Below are positions 7,186-16,287 of a DNA stretch of 64,000 bases, one piece after another (position 1 is the first letter of the stretch; each line of letters begins with the position of its first letter). The notes below the pieces were generated by a model, which had not been told where the DNA came from, did no database searches, and saw only the letters and a program-made list of their open reading frames with translations. The stretch spans positions 124,001 to 188,000 of the forward strand of contig NZ_JTGN01000010.1 in the NCBI RefSeq assembly GCF_000797495.1, given 5' to 3'. The position numbers were made by a program, and so were the translations under genes. Source of the stretch: Robinsoniella peoriensis (GTDB lineage: Bacteria > Bacillota > Clostridia > Lachnospirales > Lachnospiraceae).

Positions 7186-8968
7186 TAATAAAAAAGGCAA
7201 GTTTATTAAAAATCTGAAGCAGATGAAAAGGTATATTGCTCCGTATAAATGGAAATTTATCGGTGCTGTACTGATGGTTATTGTATCGGTAGCTGCCATG
7301 ACGGTGGCTCCCAGAGTAGAAGGTATGATCACCACACAGCTTTCAAAAGATGCAATGGATATTATGAAAAAGCTGCCGGATGCAGGTGTTCACTTTGAGA
7401 TAGTAACTAAAATTCTGGTTCTGCTGGCTGTAATTTATCTGATTAAAACATTTTCTCAGATCATCAGTGTATATTTGCTGACCGATTCTATTCAGAATGC
7501 CATGCATGACCTGAGAAATGATGTTCAGGACAAGATACGCAGACTCCCGGTACGCTATTTTGATACGAATAGTTTTGGGGATGTTTTAAGCCGGATAACT
7601 AATGATATCGACACCGTATCCGGAGCATTGCAGCAGAGTTTTAGTCAGGTCATCAGCGGGGTTCTGACATTGATTCTGGCGATTACAATGATGTTCACCA
7701 TACAGCCGGTAATGGCATGTATGGCAATCTGCATTATACCATTGGCACTTCTGGTTACCAGATTTATTGTAGGAAAAAGCCAGAAGCAGTTCCGGGCGCA
7801 GCAGGATTCCGTGGGAGAACTAAACGGTACGATTACAGAAATGTATACCGGTTTTCAGGAGATATTATTTTTCAATAAGCAGGAATCTTCAGTGGAAGAA
7901 TTTGTAAATATAAATGAGGATCTGCGTAAACATGCATTTAAAGCACAATTTATGTCCTCTGTCATGTCACCGCTGATATCCCTGATTACTTATCTGACAA
8001 TCGGCAGTGTTGCAGTAGTGGGATCTGTTTTTGCCATCAGTGGAGGCATTTCAATAGGTAATCTGCAGGCGTTCATTCGTTATATCTGGCAGATTAATGA
8101 CCCATTGTCCCAGGTTTCCCAGCTTTCTTCCCAGATTCAGGCTGCATTTGCAGCAATGGACCGTATATTTGAGATACTTGGTGAAGAAGAAGAGGTTAAA
8201 GAAGCAGATCCGGCTGTAGAGCTTCCGGATGTTCAGGGCAAGGTGGTATTTGACCATGTATATTTCGGATATGGGAAAAAGCCTGTTATCAAAGATTTTA
8301 CGGTAGAGGTACATTCCGGACAGATGGTTGCCATCGTCGGTCCAACCGGTGCAGGAAAAACAACACTGATTAACCTGCTGATGCGCTTTTATGATGTAAA
8401 CAAGGGCAGGATTTTAATCGATGGTGTAGATATCCGCCAGATGAAGCGCAGCAGCCTGCGTTCCATATTCGGCATGGTATTGCAGGATACCTGGCTCTTC
8501 TCCGGAAGTATTTTTGAAAATATTAAATATGGTAGACTGGATGCCAGAAAAGATGAAGTCATCGATGCAGCAAAGGCGGCAAATGTCCATCATTTTATCA
8601 AAACTCTGCCCGGGGGCTATAATATGGTCATTGATGAGGAAGGCGGAAACATTTCCCAGGGAGAGAAACAGCTTCTGACCATAGCCAGGGCAATTTTAAA
8701 AGATCCTGATATATTAATACTGGATGAGGCAACTTCTTCTGTGGATACCAGAATTGAAAAAATGCTGCAGGACGCAATGAAGAAGGTAATGGTAGGAAGA
8801 ACCAGTTTCGTTATTGCACATCGTTTATCAACAATTAAAAATGCAGATTTGATTCTTGTCGTAAAAGATGGTAATATTGTAGAGCAGGGTACGCACAATT
8901 CTCTGTTGGAGAAAAAAGGTTTCTACGAACAGTTGTATCATTCTCAGTTTGCAGGGCAGCAGGCATAA
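7178..8968 (+). CDS. Heterodimeric ABC exporter, catalytic-site subunit
   Basis: Partner half-transporter of 596 residues with an N-terminal six-segment membrane domain and C-terminal ATPase. Walker A GPTGAGKTT, Walker B ILILDEATSSVD with the catalytic Glu, and the switch IAHRLS are all intact. Its signature is ISQGEKQ, a deviation from LSGGQ. In the head-to-tail dimer this deviant signature faces the degenerate Walker site of the upstream subunit, while the intact site pairs with that subunit's VSGGQ. ATG 7178 follows GAGGAGG and overlaps the end of the first gene; the upstream TTG at 7160 is less likely. An AT-rich stem just after the stop may act as a weak terminator. Confidence 0.88.
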   Translation: MSSNKKGKFIKNLKQMKRYIAPYKWKFIGAVLMVIVSVAAMTVAPRVEGMITTQLSKDAMDIMKKLPDAGVHFEIVTKILVLLAVIYLIKTFSQIISVYLLTDSIQNAMHDLRNDVQDKIRRLPVRYFDTNSFGDVLSRITNDIDTVSGALQQSFSQVISGVLTLILAITMMFTIQPVMACMAICIIPLALLVTRFIVGKSQKQFRAQQDSVGELNGTITEMYTGFQEILFFNKQESSVEEFVNINEDLRKHAFKAQFMSSVMSPLISLITYLTIGSVAVVGSVFAISGGISIGNLQAFIRYIWQINDPLSQVSQLSSQIQAAFAAMDRIFEILGEEEEVKEADPAVELPDVQGKVVFDHVYFGYGKKPVIKDFTVEVHSGQMVAIVGPTGAGKTTLINLLMRFYDVNKGRILIDGVDIRQMKRSSLRSIFGMVLQDTWLFSGSIFENIKYGRLDARKDEVIDAAKAANVHHFIKTLPGGYNMVIDEEGGNISQGEKQLLTIARAILKDPDILILDEATSSVDTRIEKMLQDAMKKVMVGRTSFVIAHRLSTIKNADLILVVKDGNIVEQGTHNSLLEKKGFYEQLYHSQFAGQQA

Positions 8969-9030
8969 ACTAATTTAAATAATAGAAAGCTCTGGTAAGT
9001 TTTCTGTTATTTCGTTATGGAGGTAATGTA

Positions 9031-9684
9031 ATGAAAAAATTCAAAGAATGGTTATCAGATAATTTAAGGTATTTCGTATTGGGGATTGCAGTAATTGCAG
9101 TGATTTGTATTTTATTTTTCGGTTATAAGCTGCTTGGGAATATGATGACAAACGGCGATGGCAGCAAAAAACAGACAGAAGAAACAAAGCCCGGCACAGA
9201 AAATGGAACTGAGAATAAGAAAGAAACAGAAAAGCAGCCAGAAACACAAAAGCAGACACAGAAATCAGAAACCAATAAATCAACAGAAAAAACAACGGAG
9301 AAAACAACAGAGAAATCAACAGAAACTCCCGGGGAATCTACAAAATCATCGGAGTCAGTAAACGGTGGGGGATCCACAAATGCCGGGGCTCAGGCTAATG
9401 CACAGACGAATGCACAGACGGAAGCAACAGATGCGGCAACAGCACAGACGCAGGCACCGCAGACAGATGCACCACCTCAGACAGAAGCTACAGAGGCACC
9501 CGTACCCCAGACAATTTACATGAATGCAGCAGCTTACATACGTGAAGCACCAAGTTATGACGGAGCCATCCTGGATACACTGCAGGCAGGACAGGCAGTT
9601 ACATTTTTAGAAGATGTAGGCGGATGGTATAAAGTAGAAGCAAACGGACTTGTTGGTTATGTAGGAGCCAGATTTTTTAACTAA
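9031..9684 (+). CDS. Membrane-anchored protein with C-terminal bacterial SH3 domain
   Basis: A 217-residue protein with three parts. Residues 12-33 form one membrane segment. Residues 45-165 are a low-complexity Thr/Glu/Lys/Gln linker with short repeats such as TEKTTEKTTEKSTE and AQTNAQTEA. Residues 165-217 form an SH3b domain (YIREAPSYDGAILDTL ... GGWYKV ... GLVGYVGARF). SH3b domains usually bind peptidoglycan peptides, so an outward-facing wall-binding or envelope-sensing role is likely. GGAGG lies before ATG 9031. It follows the ABC exporter by 62 bp and may be co-transcribed with it. A strong terminator follows. Confidence 0.8.
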   Translation: MKKFKEWLSDNLRYFVLGIAVIAVICILFFGYKLLGNMMTNGDGSKKQTEETKPGTENGTENKKETEKQPETQKQTQKSETNKSTEKTTEKTTEKSTETPGESTKSSESVNGGGSTNAGAQANAQTNAQTEATDAATAQTQAPQTDAPPQTEATEAPVPQTIYMNAAAYIREAPSYDGAILDTLQAGQAVTFLEDVGGWYKVEANGLVGYVGARFFN

Positions 9685-9703
9685 GAAAGGCAGCAGCTAA
9701 AGA

Positions 9704-9743
9704 AAAGGCAGGGAACAGCGCAAATAATCTGTTCCCTGCCTTT
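9704..9743. terminator. Bidirectional terminator
   Basis: Fifteen-base arms, AAAGGCAGGGAACAG (9704-9718) and its complement (9729-9743), around a 10-nt loop. Terminal A and T tracts serve both strands. It separates the SH3-domain gene (plus) from the convergent membrane protein gene (minus). Confidence 0.88.
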
Positions 9744-9766
9744 CTATGCATTGAATACAGTGCTAA

Positions 9767-10405
9767 TCAGGCAATCCAGTTAATTCTTATATAATTATCA
9801 AGTATATTTGAAATGATAAAAGAACTGATAAGTGCCATAAAAAACAAAAAGATAAAGTTTTTATAGCCTTCATCACGGCTTCTTCGCAGACGCATAAGCA
9901 GCTTGATAAAACAGAGGAGAGATATAAAAACGGAAAGAATCGCAGGAACGTAGAGAAGGGAAGGATTACCTGTTGCTGTGACAAGCGCAGTTCCGGTATT
10001 CAATTCATCAATTCTTACTGACTGCCCGACAAAGACAGGAAGCAAAAGAGAAGCACCCCATGCTATAATTCTCAGACAGGAATTACAAAGAGCCAGTGCC
10101 AGAATGATCATTTTGGTAAAAGGGTTTTTAAAACGGATTTTGCAAAACAGTAAGGTGAATATGACTGCCAGCGTAAGTGTCAGCAGAACACTAAAATCCA
10201 TAAGTGTCTTAATATCCAGATCCAGATTCATGCGGAAACCGGAATCTCTGGGGTAGAGATACACATTGCCAATTCGTCTGAAACCTGTACTTACAGACTG
10301 ACCAAGCCGTGCCATGCTAAAACCGTGAATACATTCATGGAGAAATGTAGATAGTAGAAAAATAATATTGCAAATGGCAAACCATATGTATTTTCTCTTT
10401 GACAT
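9767..10405 (-). CDS. Predicted membrane zinc metalloprotease (HExxH protein)
   Basis: A 212-residue integral membrane protein with about five hydrophobic segments. The first or second segment contains FLHECIHGFSM, an HExxH zinc motif inside the membrane as in M50 site-2 proteases. A clear downstream third ligand (NPxxDG) was not found, so proteolytic function is a guess. The start is ATG 10405, since GGAGGT lies 7 nt upstream; a GTG at 10414 overlaps that ribosome-binding site. It is monocistronic and convergent with the SH3 gene. Confidence 0.6.
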   Translation of the reverse strand: MSKRKYIWFAICNIIFLLSTFLHECIHGFSMARLGQSVSTGFRRIGNVYLYPRDSGFRMNLDLDIKTLMDFSVLLTLTLAVIFTLLFCKIRFKNPFTKMIILALALCNSCLRIIAWGASLLLPVFVGQSVRIDELNTGTALVTATGNPSLLYVPAILSVFISLLCFIKLLMRLRRSRDEGYKNFIFLFFMALISSFIISNILDNYIRINWIA

Positions 10406-10623
10406 GGATTTCACCTCCTTTTTTCGTTACTGTTATTTTACATCTGCCATAGAATAGAAGCAAGTTATATTTCTGTTACAAGTTTATGGGAAAAATTAAA
10501 AAAGTTTGAAGATATATATGGAAAAATGATTAATTTTGTTGAAATATACCTACAATTTTGTTAAACTGATTTTAACTCTGTTCTTTTAAGCAGAGGGTAA
10601 GACAATCTTAATTGGAGGGCAAA

Positions 10624-11949
10624 ATGGAGAAAAAAGGACAATGGGCATCTAGCCTGGGTTTTATCCTGGCAACTGCGGGAGCAGCGGTTGGGCTAGGAAA
10701 TCTGTGGAAGTTCCCGTATTTGATGGGAAAGAACGGTGGATTTCAGTTTTTAATTACGTATTTAATTTTTATAGCGGTATTAGGGCTTCCGGTTATGATT
10801 ACGGAGATGAGTATTGGAAGAATGACAGGAAAAGGTCCGGTTCAGGCATATGAGAATTTAAATCCCAAATCAAAAATCATTGGTATTATGGGGATTTTAT
10901 GTGCGTTTATTATATTATCTTACTACAGTGTTATCGGTGGCTGGATCTTAAAATATATTGCAAGTTATGTTACAAGCATGAATGCACCGGCAGATTTCGC
11001 AGCTTATATCGCAGAGCCGGCATCACCTGTAATCTGGCATCTGGTATTTATGGCATGTACAGGATTTGTGTGTTACAGAGGAACAAAAGGGATAGAGAAA
11101 GCATCGCGGTTTATGATGCCGGCACTGTTAATTTTGCTGGTCATCATTGTTATACGTTCCCTGACACTTCCGGGGGCTAAACAAGGTGTGGATTTCGTTT
11201 TTAAATTGAACGGAGGATTTGACCTGAAATCTGTACCGGCTGCGCTGGGACAGGTATTTTACTCACTGAGTTTGTGTATGGGAATCACGATCACTTATGG
11301 CAGTTATTTGAACAGAAAAGAAAATATACCGAAAAATGCCCTTATTGTAGCAGGTCTTGACACCTTTGTTGCAATCTTAGCGGGGCTTGCAATCTTTCCG
11401 GCAGTATTTGCATTTGGGCTGGAGCCGGCACAGGGACCGAGCCTTACATTCGGAACGCTTCCGAAAGTATTTGAAAGTATGTCCGGCGGCTGGATTTTTG
11501 CGTTGCTGTTTTTCGGATTGATGTTTTTTGCAGCATTAACTTCCGCTATAGCACTTCTGGAATGTGTGGTATCTTCCGTATTGGATCACTTTAAGTGCAA
11601 AAGGAGAACGGCTGTGTTTTTCGTGGCATTGGGTGTATTTCTGTTAGGAATCCCAAGTGCCTTATCATTCGGGGTACTGGGTGACGTAACCATATTGAAT
11701 TATTCTGTATTTGATTTTATGGGTATGCTGACGGATAATATTCTGATGCCGATAGGCGGAATTCTCATGTGTATCTTCGTTGGATGGATATGGGGACCAA
11801 AGCGCATTTTGCAGCATGTGGAATCAGACGGGATTTCTTTCAAACTGAAAAAGGCATGGCTGATCTGTATTCGATTTATTACACCGATTCTGGTAGTGAT
11901 TGTTACCGTTATGGGATTCATGGATGTTTACCGGACGATTATGAAATAG
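10624..11949 (+). CDS. Sodium-dependent amino-acid symporter (NSS/SNF family)
   Basis: A 441-residue protein with 11 to 12 hydrophobic segments. The first helix carries the family hallmark ATAGAAVGLGNLWKFPYLMGKNGG, where the unwound GLGN region binds Na+ and substrate; later blocks such as SLSLCMGITITYGSY also fit. Relatives include TnaT and MhsT, which import tryptophan or other hydrophobic amino acids with Na+. GGAGGG precedes ATG 10624; the in-frame TTG at 10612 lies upstream of that site and is rejected. It is monocistronic, ending at the terminator at 12104. Substrate is not resolved. Confidence 0.9.
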   Translation: MEKKGQWASSLGFILATAGAAVGLGNLWKFPYLMGKNGGFQFLITYLIFIAVLGLPVMITEMSIGRMTGKGPVQAYENLNPKSKIIGIMGILCAFIILSYYSVIGGWILKYIASYVTSMNAPADFAAYIAEPASPVIWHLVFMACTGFVCYRGTKGIEKASRFMMPALLILLVIIVIRSLTLPGAKQGVDFVFKLNGGFDLKSVPAALGQVFYSLSLCMGITITYGSYLNRKENIPKNALIVAGLDTFVAILAGLAIFPAVFAFGLEPAQGPSLTFGTLPKVFESMSGGWIFALLFFGLMFFAALTSAIALLECVVSSVLDHFKCKRRTAVFFVALGVFLLGIPSALSFGVLGDVTILNYSVFDFMGMLTDNILMPIGGILMCIFVGWIWGPKRILQHVESDGISFKLKKAWLICIRFITPILVVIVTVMGFMDVYRTIMK

Positions 11950-12285
11950 CTGATATAAAATCAGTCGGGTTTAGAAACTATAGCTTTACTCCCTTAACTA
12001 TTTGTGGTATTCTTATCAAAGATAAAGAAGGATGTGTATTTCATTGAGCTTACAAAAGGATTTGAAAAAAACTAAATATTATTTTCGGAATATAAGCAGG
12101 TTTAGCAGGTTACTTAGTAACCTGCTTTTTTTGTGCTTTACTGTAGTAATATAACAGAATCCTTTATAAATGTAGTTTATTGCTTTTAAGATATAAACGT
12201 CAGTCTTTAAAGGATATTTAGTTAAAATGAATTAACAAAAATCAAGAAACAAGAGAAGAAAAGAATTTTAGAAAGAGGGGATCTT
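11950..12285. other. Intergenic region, 336 bp
   Basis: Apart from the terminator at 12104-12132, this stretch is AT-rich and holds no convincing gene. A promoter for the YitT gene presumably lies in 12140-12240, but I cannot pick a clear -35/-10 pair. Confidence 0.5.
12104..12132 (+). terminator. Rho-independent terminator after NSS transporter
   Basis: Perfect 10-bp stem AGCAGGTTAC/GTAACCTGCT with a TTA loop, followed by seven T. Confidence 0.92.
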
Positions 12286-13146
12286 ATGTTATCGCAGTTA
12301 TCAAAAATGAAAAATGTTCTCTATGTATTTTTAGGGAATACGATTTATGCACTTGGAATCACCATATTTATTCTTCCAAATCAAATGATTACGGGAGGCA
12401 CCACGGGGCTGGCATTATCTTTTCATCATTATTTTCAAATTCCGATATCAGCATTTGTATTTTGTTTTAATGCCGTTATGTTTATTGTGGGAGCCTGTAT
12501 CCTGGGCAGGCGTTTCGCGCTTACGACGCTGATCAGTACCTTTTACTATCCGATTATTCTGGGTGTGTTTCAGAAAATCCCCATATTAGGGCAGGTCACC
12601 AATGACCGGATGTTATCTACCATCTGCGGTGGAATTATGATCGGTTTTGCAATCGGAATTGTGATTCGTGCAGGGGCTTCCACCGGAGGTATGGATATCC
12701 CGCCGCTGGTATTGAATAAGAAATTCGGGCTGCCGGTTTCGGCAATGCTCTATGTTTTTGATTTTACGATTCTGATACTGCAGATGCTGTTTTCGGATTC
12801 GGAACAGATTGTATATGGAATTCTCCTTGTACTGATCTATTCGGTAGTTCTGGATAAAATCCTTTTTATGGGAACCTCTCAGACCCAGGTGAAAATTATA
12901 AGCGAAAAATATGAGGAGATCAACCGGGAGATATTAAAGCGCCTGGATCGGGGAACCACCTTTATTCATGCGCAGACTGGATATATGCAAAATGAACAGC
13001 CGATAATTCTGACTGTTATTTCAAACCGGGAACTGGTGAAGCTGAATCAACTGGTTATGGAGGAAGATCCCAAAGCATTTATGGTGATCAGCCATGTAAA
13101 TGAAGTACGGGGAAGAGGCTTTTCCGCTAAAAAAATTTATAAATAA
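12286..13146 (+). CDS. YitT family membrane protein
   Basis: A 286-residue member of the YitT/DUF161 plus DUF2179 family. Five or so membrane segments occupy residues 10-200, with typical blocks ILPNQMITGGTTGLAL and RAGASTGGMDIPPLVL. The soluble C-terminal DUF2179 domain holds GTTFIHAQTGYMQNEQPIILTVISNREL and ends VNEVRGRGF. The family's biochemical role is not established. GAGGGG precedes ATG 12286. It is a single gene, with no obvious terminator before the T-box promoter of thrS 11 bp downstream. Confidence 0.87.
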   Translation: MLSQLSKMKNVLYVFLGNTIYALGITIFILPNQMITGGTTGLALSFHHYFQIPISAFVFCFNAVMFIVGACILGRRFALTTLISTFYYPIILGVFQKIPILGQVTNDRMLSTICGGIMIGFAIGIVIRAGASTGGMDIPPLVLNKKFGLPVSAMLYVFDFTILILQMLFSDSEQIVYGILLVLIYSVVLDKILFMGTSQTQVKIISEKYEEINREILKRLDRGTTFIHAQTGYMQNEQPIILTVISNRELVKLNQLVMEEDPKAFMVISHVNEVRGRGFSAKKIYK

Positions 13147-13157
13147 TGAAATCTACC

Positions 13158-13185
13158 TTGACAGCTGCGTTTAAAGTGCTATAAT
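13158..13185 (+). promoter_or_regulatory. SigA-type promoter of the thrS T-box transcript
   Basis: TTGACA (13158-13163), 16-nt spacer and TATAAT (13180-13185), a near-consensus promoter a few bases upstream of the T-box leader. Confidence 0.88.
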
Positions 13186-13191
13186 AGCCTC

Positions 13192-13468
13192 AATATAAGA
13201 AAAGCTATGAAGGAAACAGTAACTGTCAGGAAGCAGTCAGAGAGAGAAACAGATTGGTGGAAGTTTCTCATGTGAAATGTCAGCGAAGACCATTCCCGAG
13301 CAGCGGTGCGAAGTCGAGAGAATAAGCATTGCCGTATGCCTGCGTTAAAGGCTTGGATTTGTTAGAATCTGAAAGAGAAAAATTAAGGTGGAACCGTGCA
13401 TTCTGATTAGTATGCACCCTTAAACGTGTTGGCAGTTATACTGCTGTACGTTTGAGGGTGCTTTTCTT
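13192..13468 (+). promoter_or_regulatory. T-box leader (threonine specific)
   Basis: tRNA-sensing leader of thrS. The T-box core AAGGTGGAACCGTG sits at 13385-13398 and is followed by a terminator hairpin (GCACCCTTAAACGT with its partner ending GAGGGTGC). Upstream stem I includes the AGAGAGAAAC and GGTG blocks. In the GAAgACCa context the triplet at 13289-13291 is ACC, a threonine codon, in the specifier position. Uncharged tRNA-Thr pairing with the specifier and with the T-box bulge should stabilise the antiterminator and switch thrS on. Confidence 0.92.
13414..13468 (+). terminator. T-box intrinsic terminator
   Basis: GCACCCTTAAACGT (from 13414) pairs with ACGTTTGAGGGTGC (13448-13461), followed by TTTTCTT. 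The 5' arm lies just after the antiterminator T-box sequence and is mutually exclusive with it. A perfect 16-nt palindrome CAATTTGGCCAAATTG follows at 13478-13493, its role unknown. Confidence 0.87.
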
Positions 13469-13554
13469 ATGTTACTGCAATTTGGCCAAATTGTTATAGG
13501 ATTTTCAGCAGAAGTTTATTCCCTATCATAAAAAGGTAAAGGAGCATGGAGCAG

Positions 13555-15270
13555 ATGAAAGAAAAAATTGATAAGAGTGTGTTTTATCATACAACGGCAC
13601 ATATTTTAGCACAGGCAGTGAAACGGTTGTTTCCGGAGACAAAACTGGCAATCGGTCCTGCAATTGAAAATGGATTTTATTATGATTTTGACTGTAAGAT
13701 CCCTTTGACAGGAGAAGACCTGGATAAGATTGAAAAAGAAATGAGAAATATCGCAGAGGAAGGTTATGAGATAGAATCCTTGGAATTATCCAGAGAAGAA
13801 GCGATTTCTTTTATGAAGGAAAAGGAGGAACCTTACAAACTGGAACTGATGAATGACATGCCGGCAGAAGAGAAATTTCGTTTTTACCGGCAGGGTGAGT
13901 TTTGTGATTTGTGCAAAGGGCCTCATTTAAAGAATACAAAATGTGTTGGTGCAGTGAAGCTGACGGCACTTGCAGGAGCTTATTGGAGAGGCTGTGAGAA
14001 AAACAAAATGCTTACCAGAATCTATGGTATTTCTTTTGAAAAACCATCTCAGCTAAAAGCATATCTGCTGCAGATGGAGGAAGCAAAGAAAAGAGACCAC
14101 AGAAAGCTCGGGAAAGAACTGGGGCTGTTTACCATGATGGATGAAGGACCTGGATTCCCGTTCTTCCTGCCAAAGGGAATGGTGCTTAAAAATCAGTTAA
14201 TTGAGTATTGGAGAAGAATTCATCAAAGGGAAGGCTATGTAGAAATTTCCACTCCTGTCATGTTGAACCGGAAACTCTGGGAGACATCCGGGCATTGGGA
14301 TCATTACAAAGAAAATATGTACACGACTTCTATTGATGGAGAAGATTTTGCCATCAAGCCAATGAACTGTCCGGGTGGGATGCTGGTCTACCAGTCAGAG
14401 CCGCATTCATACAGGGAGCTGCCCATGCGCATTGGGGAATTGGGCGTAGTACACCGTCATGAAAAATCAGGTTCCCTTCATGGATTGATGCGGGTGCGCA
14501 GTTTTACGCAGGATGATGCCCATATTTTTATGACAAAAGAACAGATCACGGAGGAAATAAAAGGTGTTGTCCGATTAATTGATGAAGTGTACCAGAAGTT
14601 TGGATTTACGTATCATGTGGAATTATCTACAAAACCGGAAAACAGCATCGGAAGTGATGAGGATTGGAATTTGGCTACAAACGGCCTTAAGAATGCTTTA
14701 AATGAACTTGGTATGTCCTACGATGTAAATGAAGGGGATGGAGCTTTTTATGGACCGAAGATCGATTTTCATTTAAGGGATTCCATTGGCAGGACATGGC
14801 AGTGCGGAACAATACAGCTTGATTTCCAGCTGCCCCTTCGATTTGGAGCAGAATATATCGGGGCAGACAGAGAAAAGCACCGGCCGATCATGATTCACCG
14901 GGTAGTATTTGGCTCTATTGAGCGTTTTATCGGAATCCTGATTGAGCATTATGCAGGAAAATTTCCGGTATGGCTTGCACCGGTTCAGGTCAAGATATTA
15001 CCGGTATCGGAAAAGTCCAACGCATATGCCATGAAAATCACAGAACAGTTAAAAATAGCAGGTATTCGTTGCGAGATGGACCAAAGAGATGAAAAAGTAG
15101 GATATAAAATCAGAGAGGCCCAGTTGGAAAAAGTGCCTTATATGCTGATACTGGGCCGGAAGGAAGAAGAAGAAGGCACAATTTCACTGCGTGGCCGTGA
15201 CAGCCAGAGCACCGGTCAGATGTCTTTGGATGCATTTATAGAATTCATCCAAAAAGAAATCGCATGTTGA
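13555..15270 (+). CDS. thrS: Threonyl-tRNA synthetase lacking the TGS domain
   Basis: Charges tRNA-Thr. The 571-residue protein starts directly at the editing domain (FYHTTAHILAQAVKRLFPETKLAIGPA), whereas standard bacterial enzymes are about 640 residues with an N-terminal TGS domain. Editing-site His-x3-His and the later CDLCKGPHL ligands are present. The class II core has zinc/active-site blocks MNCPGGM and VHRHEKSGSLHGLMR and motif 3 around HRVVFGSIERFIGIL, then the anticodon-binding domain (from about residue 475). Upstream bases to 13470 do not encode a TGS domain. ATG 13555 is 10 nt from GGAG; ATG 13546 is also possible but almost touches it. Controlled by the T-box. The 3' end overlaps the convergent araC gene by 55 bp. 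Confidence 0.92.
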   Translation: MKEKIDKSVFYHTTAHILAQAVKRLFPETKLAIGPAIENGFYYDFDCKIPLTGEDLDKIEKEMRNIAEEGYEIESLELSREEAISFMKEKEEPYKLELMNDMPAEEKFRFYRQGEFCDLCKGPHLKNTKCVGAVKLTALAGAYWRGCEKNKMLTRIYGISFEKPSQLKAYLLQMEEAKKRDHRKLGKELGLFTMMDEGPGFPFFLPKGMVLKNQLIEYWRRIHQREGYVEISTPVMLNRKLWETSGHWDHYKENMYTTSIDGEDFAIKPMNCPGGMLVYQSEPHSYRELPMRIGELGVVHRHEKSGSLHGLMRVRSFTQDDAHIFMTKEQITEEIKGVVRLIDEVYQKFGFTYHVELSTKPENSIGSDEDWNLATNGLKNALNELGMSYDVNEGDGAFYGPKIDFHLRDSIGRTWQCGTIQLDFQLPLRFGAEYIGADREKHRPIMIHRVVFGSIERFIGILIEHYAGKFPVWLAPVQVKILPVSEKSNAYAMKITEQLKIAGIRCEMDQRDEKVGYKIREAQLEKVPYMLILGRKEEEEGTISLRGRDSQSTGQMSLDAFIEFIQKEIAC

Positions 15271-16127
15271 TTGCCGGTATCTTTTCTTGTGACAAGTTCT
15301 TTTCGGATTTGTCCCGGGGTACATCCGTAGATATCATAAAACATTTTACGGAAAAGTTTATAATTGGTAAATCCATGCATTTCCAGGAGAGTAAGCAGAG
15401 GTGTATCCGTGCTGCCGAGGTCCTGATAAATACAGTTGAATCGATATTGATTTAAGTATTCCACAAAGGTGATGCCAATGTGCTTTTTGAAGAAACGGCA
15501 AAAATATTCCGGAGTAAATCCCGCATAGGCAGAAATCTCGTTTAAGAGTATTTTTTCACTGTAATGCTCTTTCACATAATCCAGGATTGGTTTCAAACGT
15601 TCCAGATTCCGGGTGTCTTTTTCCATTGTTTCAGGATCAATCGGCACCTGGAAATTATGGTAGAGAAGATAAAGCATCTCAAACAGCAGGCTGGTGAATT
15701 TCAAATGGGAACCCAGAGGCTTCACATCAAACAGAACCAGCATCTGCTGTATAATTTCTTTGATTTGGCGCAGCTTCGTCTGGATAATTGGATTTACTGC
15801 GGGATTATTGATTTCAAATCGAATCGTATCAATATCCGGAATATAGTTTTTGAGCATAGGGTATGGAATCTGGAGAAGGATATAGTCACAGTAACTAAGG
15901 CATCTGGTGCTGTGTAAATCCCGTGGATTTACCAGGATAAAGTCATCCTTTTTAAGTATAAAAGTCTGATTCTTAATGATCGTTTCCAGACATCCGTCTT
16001 TCATATAAAGTATCTCAATACTTTCATGCCAGTGACCTGGAATGTACATTTTAGAAATCAGAATACGCTCGAAATTCACATGAAGATCTGAAACCAAACG
16101 GGTTTGCTCATAGTAATAATTATCCAT
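15216..16127 (-). CDS. AraC family transcriptional regulator
   Basis: A 303-residue regulator. The N-terminal half (residues 10-140) is a cupin-like sensing domain with GHWHESIEILYM, and the C-terminal 100 residues hold two helix-turn-helix motifs (ILLNEISAYAGFTPEYFCRFFKKHIGITFVEYLNQYR and FTNYKLFRKMFYDIYGCTPGQIRK). ATG 16127 is chosen because a consensus promoter at 16178-16206 places transcription start inside the longer reading frame that extends to 16187. It probably responds to a sugar. Neighbouring PHP genes are on the same strand upstream, but whether it regulates them is unknown. Its last 55 bp overlap thrS on the other strand. Confidence 0.86.
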   Translation of the reverse strand: MDNYYYEQTRLVSDLHVNFERILISKMYIPGHWHESIEILYMKDGCLETIIKNQTFILKKDDFILVNPRDLHSTRCLSYCDYILLQIPYPMLKNYIPDIDTIRFEINNPAVNPIIQTKLRQIKEIIQQMLVLFDVKPLGSHLKFTSLLFEMLYLLYHNFQVPIDPETMEKDTRNLERLKPILDYVKEHYSEKILLNEISAYAGFTPEYFCRFFKKHIGITFVEYLNQYRFNCIYQDLGSTDTPLLTLLEMHGFTNYKLFRKMFYDIYGCTPGQIRKELVTRKDTGNQHAISFWMNSINASKDI

Positions 16128-16177
16128 GGTAAAAATGATGCCTTTCTTTAATAGAAGTAATCGTCGTGTTTGTATTA

Positions 16178-16206
16178 AGAATAGCATAGGAGAGAAGAGG
16201 GGTCAA
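16178..16206 (-). promoter_or_regulatory. SigA-type promoter of the AraC gene
   Basis: On the minus strand, TTGACC (16206-16201), a 17-nt spacer and TATTCT (16183-16178). Predicted transcription start is near 16170, about 45 nt before ATG 16127. Confidence 0.7.
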
Positions 16207-16287
16207 GAAATACGCACTTCAAATTAAACTGATTTTCTAAGCAGAGTCCCGGAGATTGCAGCAGGATGTACGCTGTTGGCAGTAATA

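Noticed and set aside
9123..9377. Frames overlapping the Thr/Glu-rich linker of the SH3 protein
   Set aside because: Low-complexity coding DNA leaves open frames on both strands; the Ser/Val/Phe products have no supporting signals.
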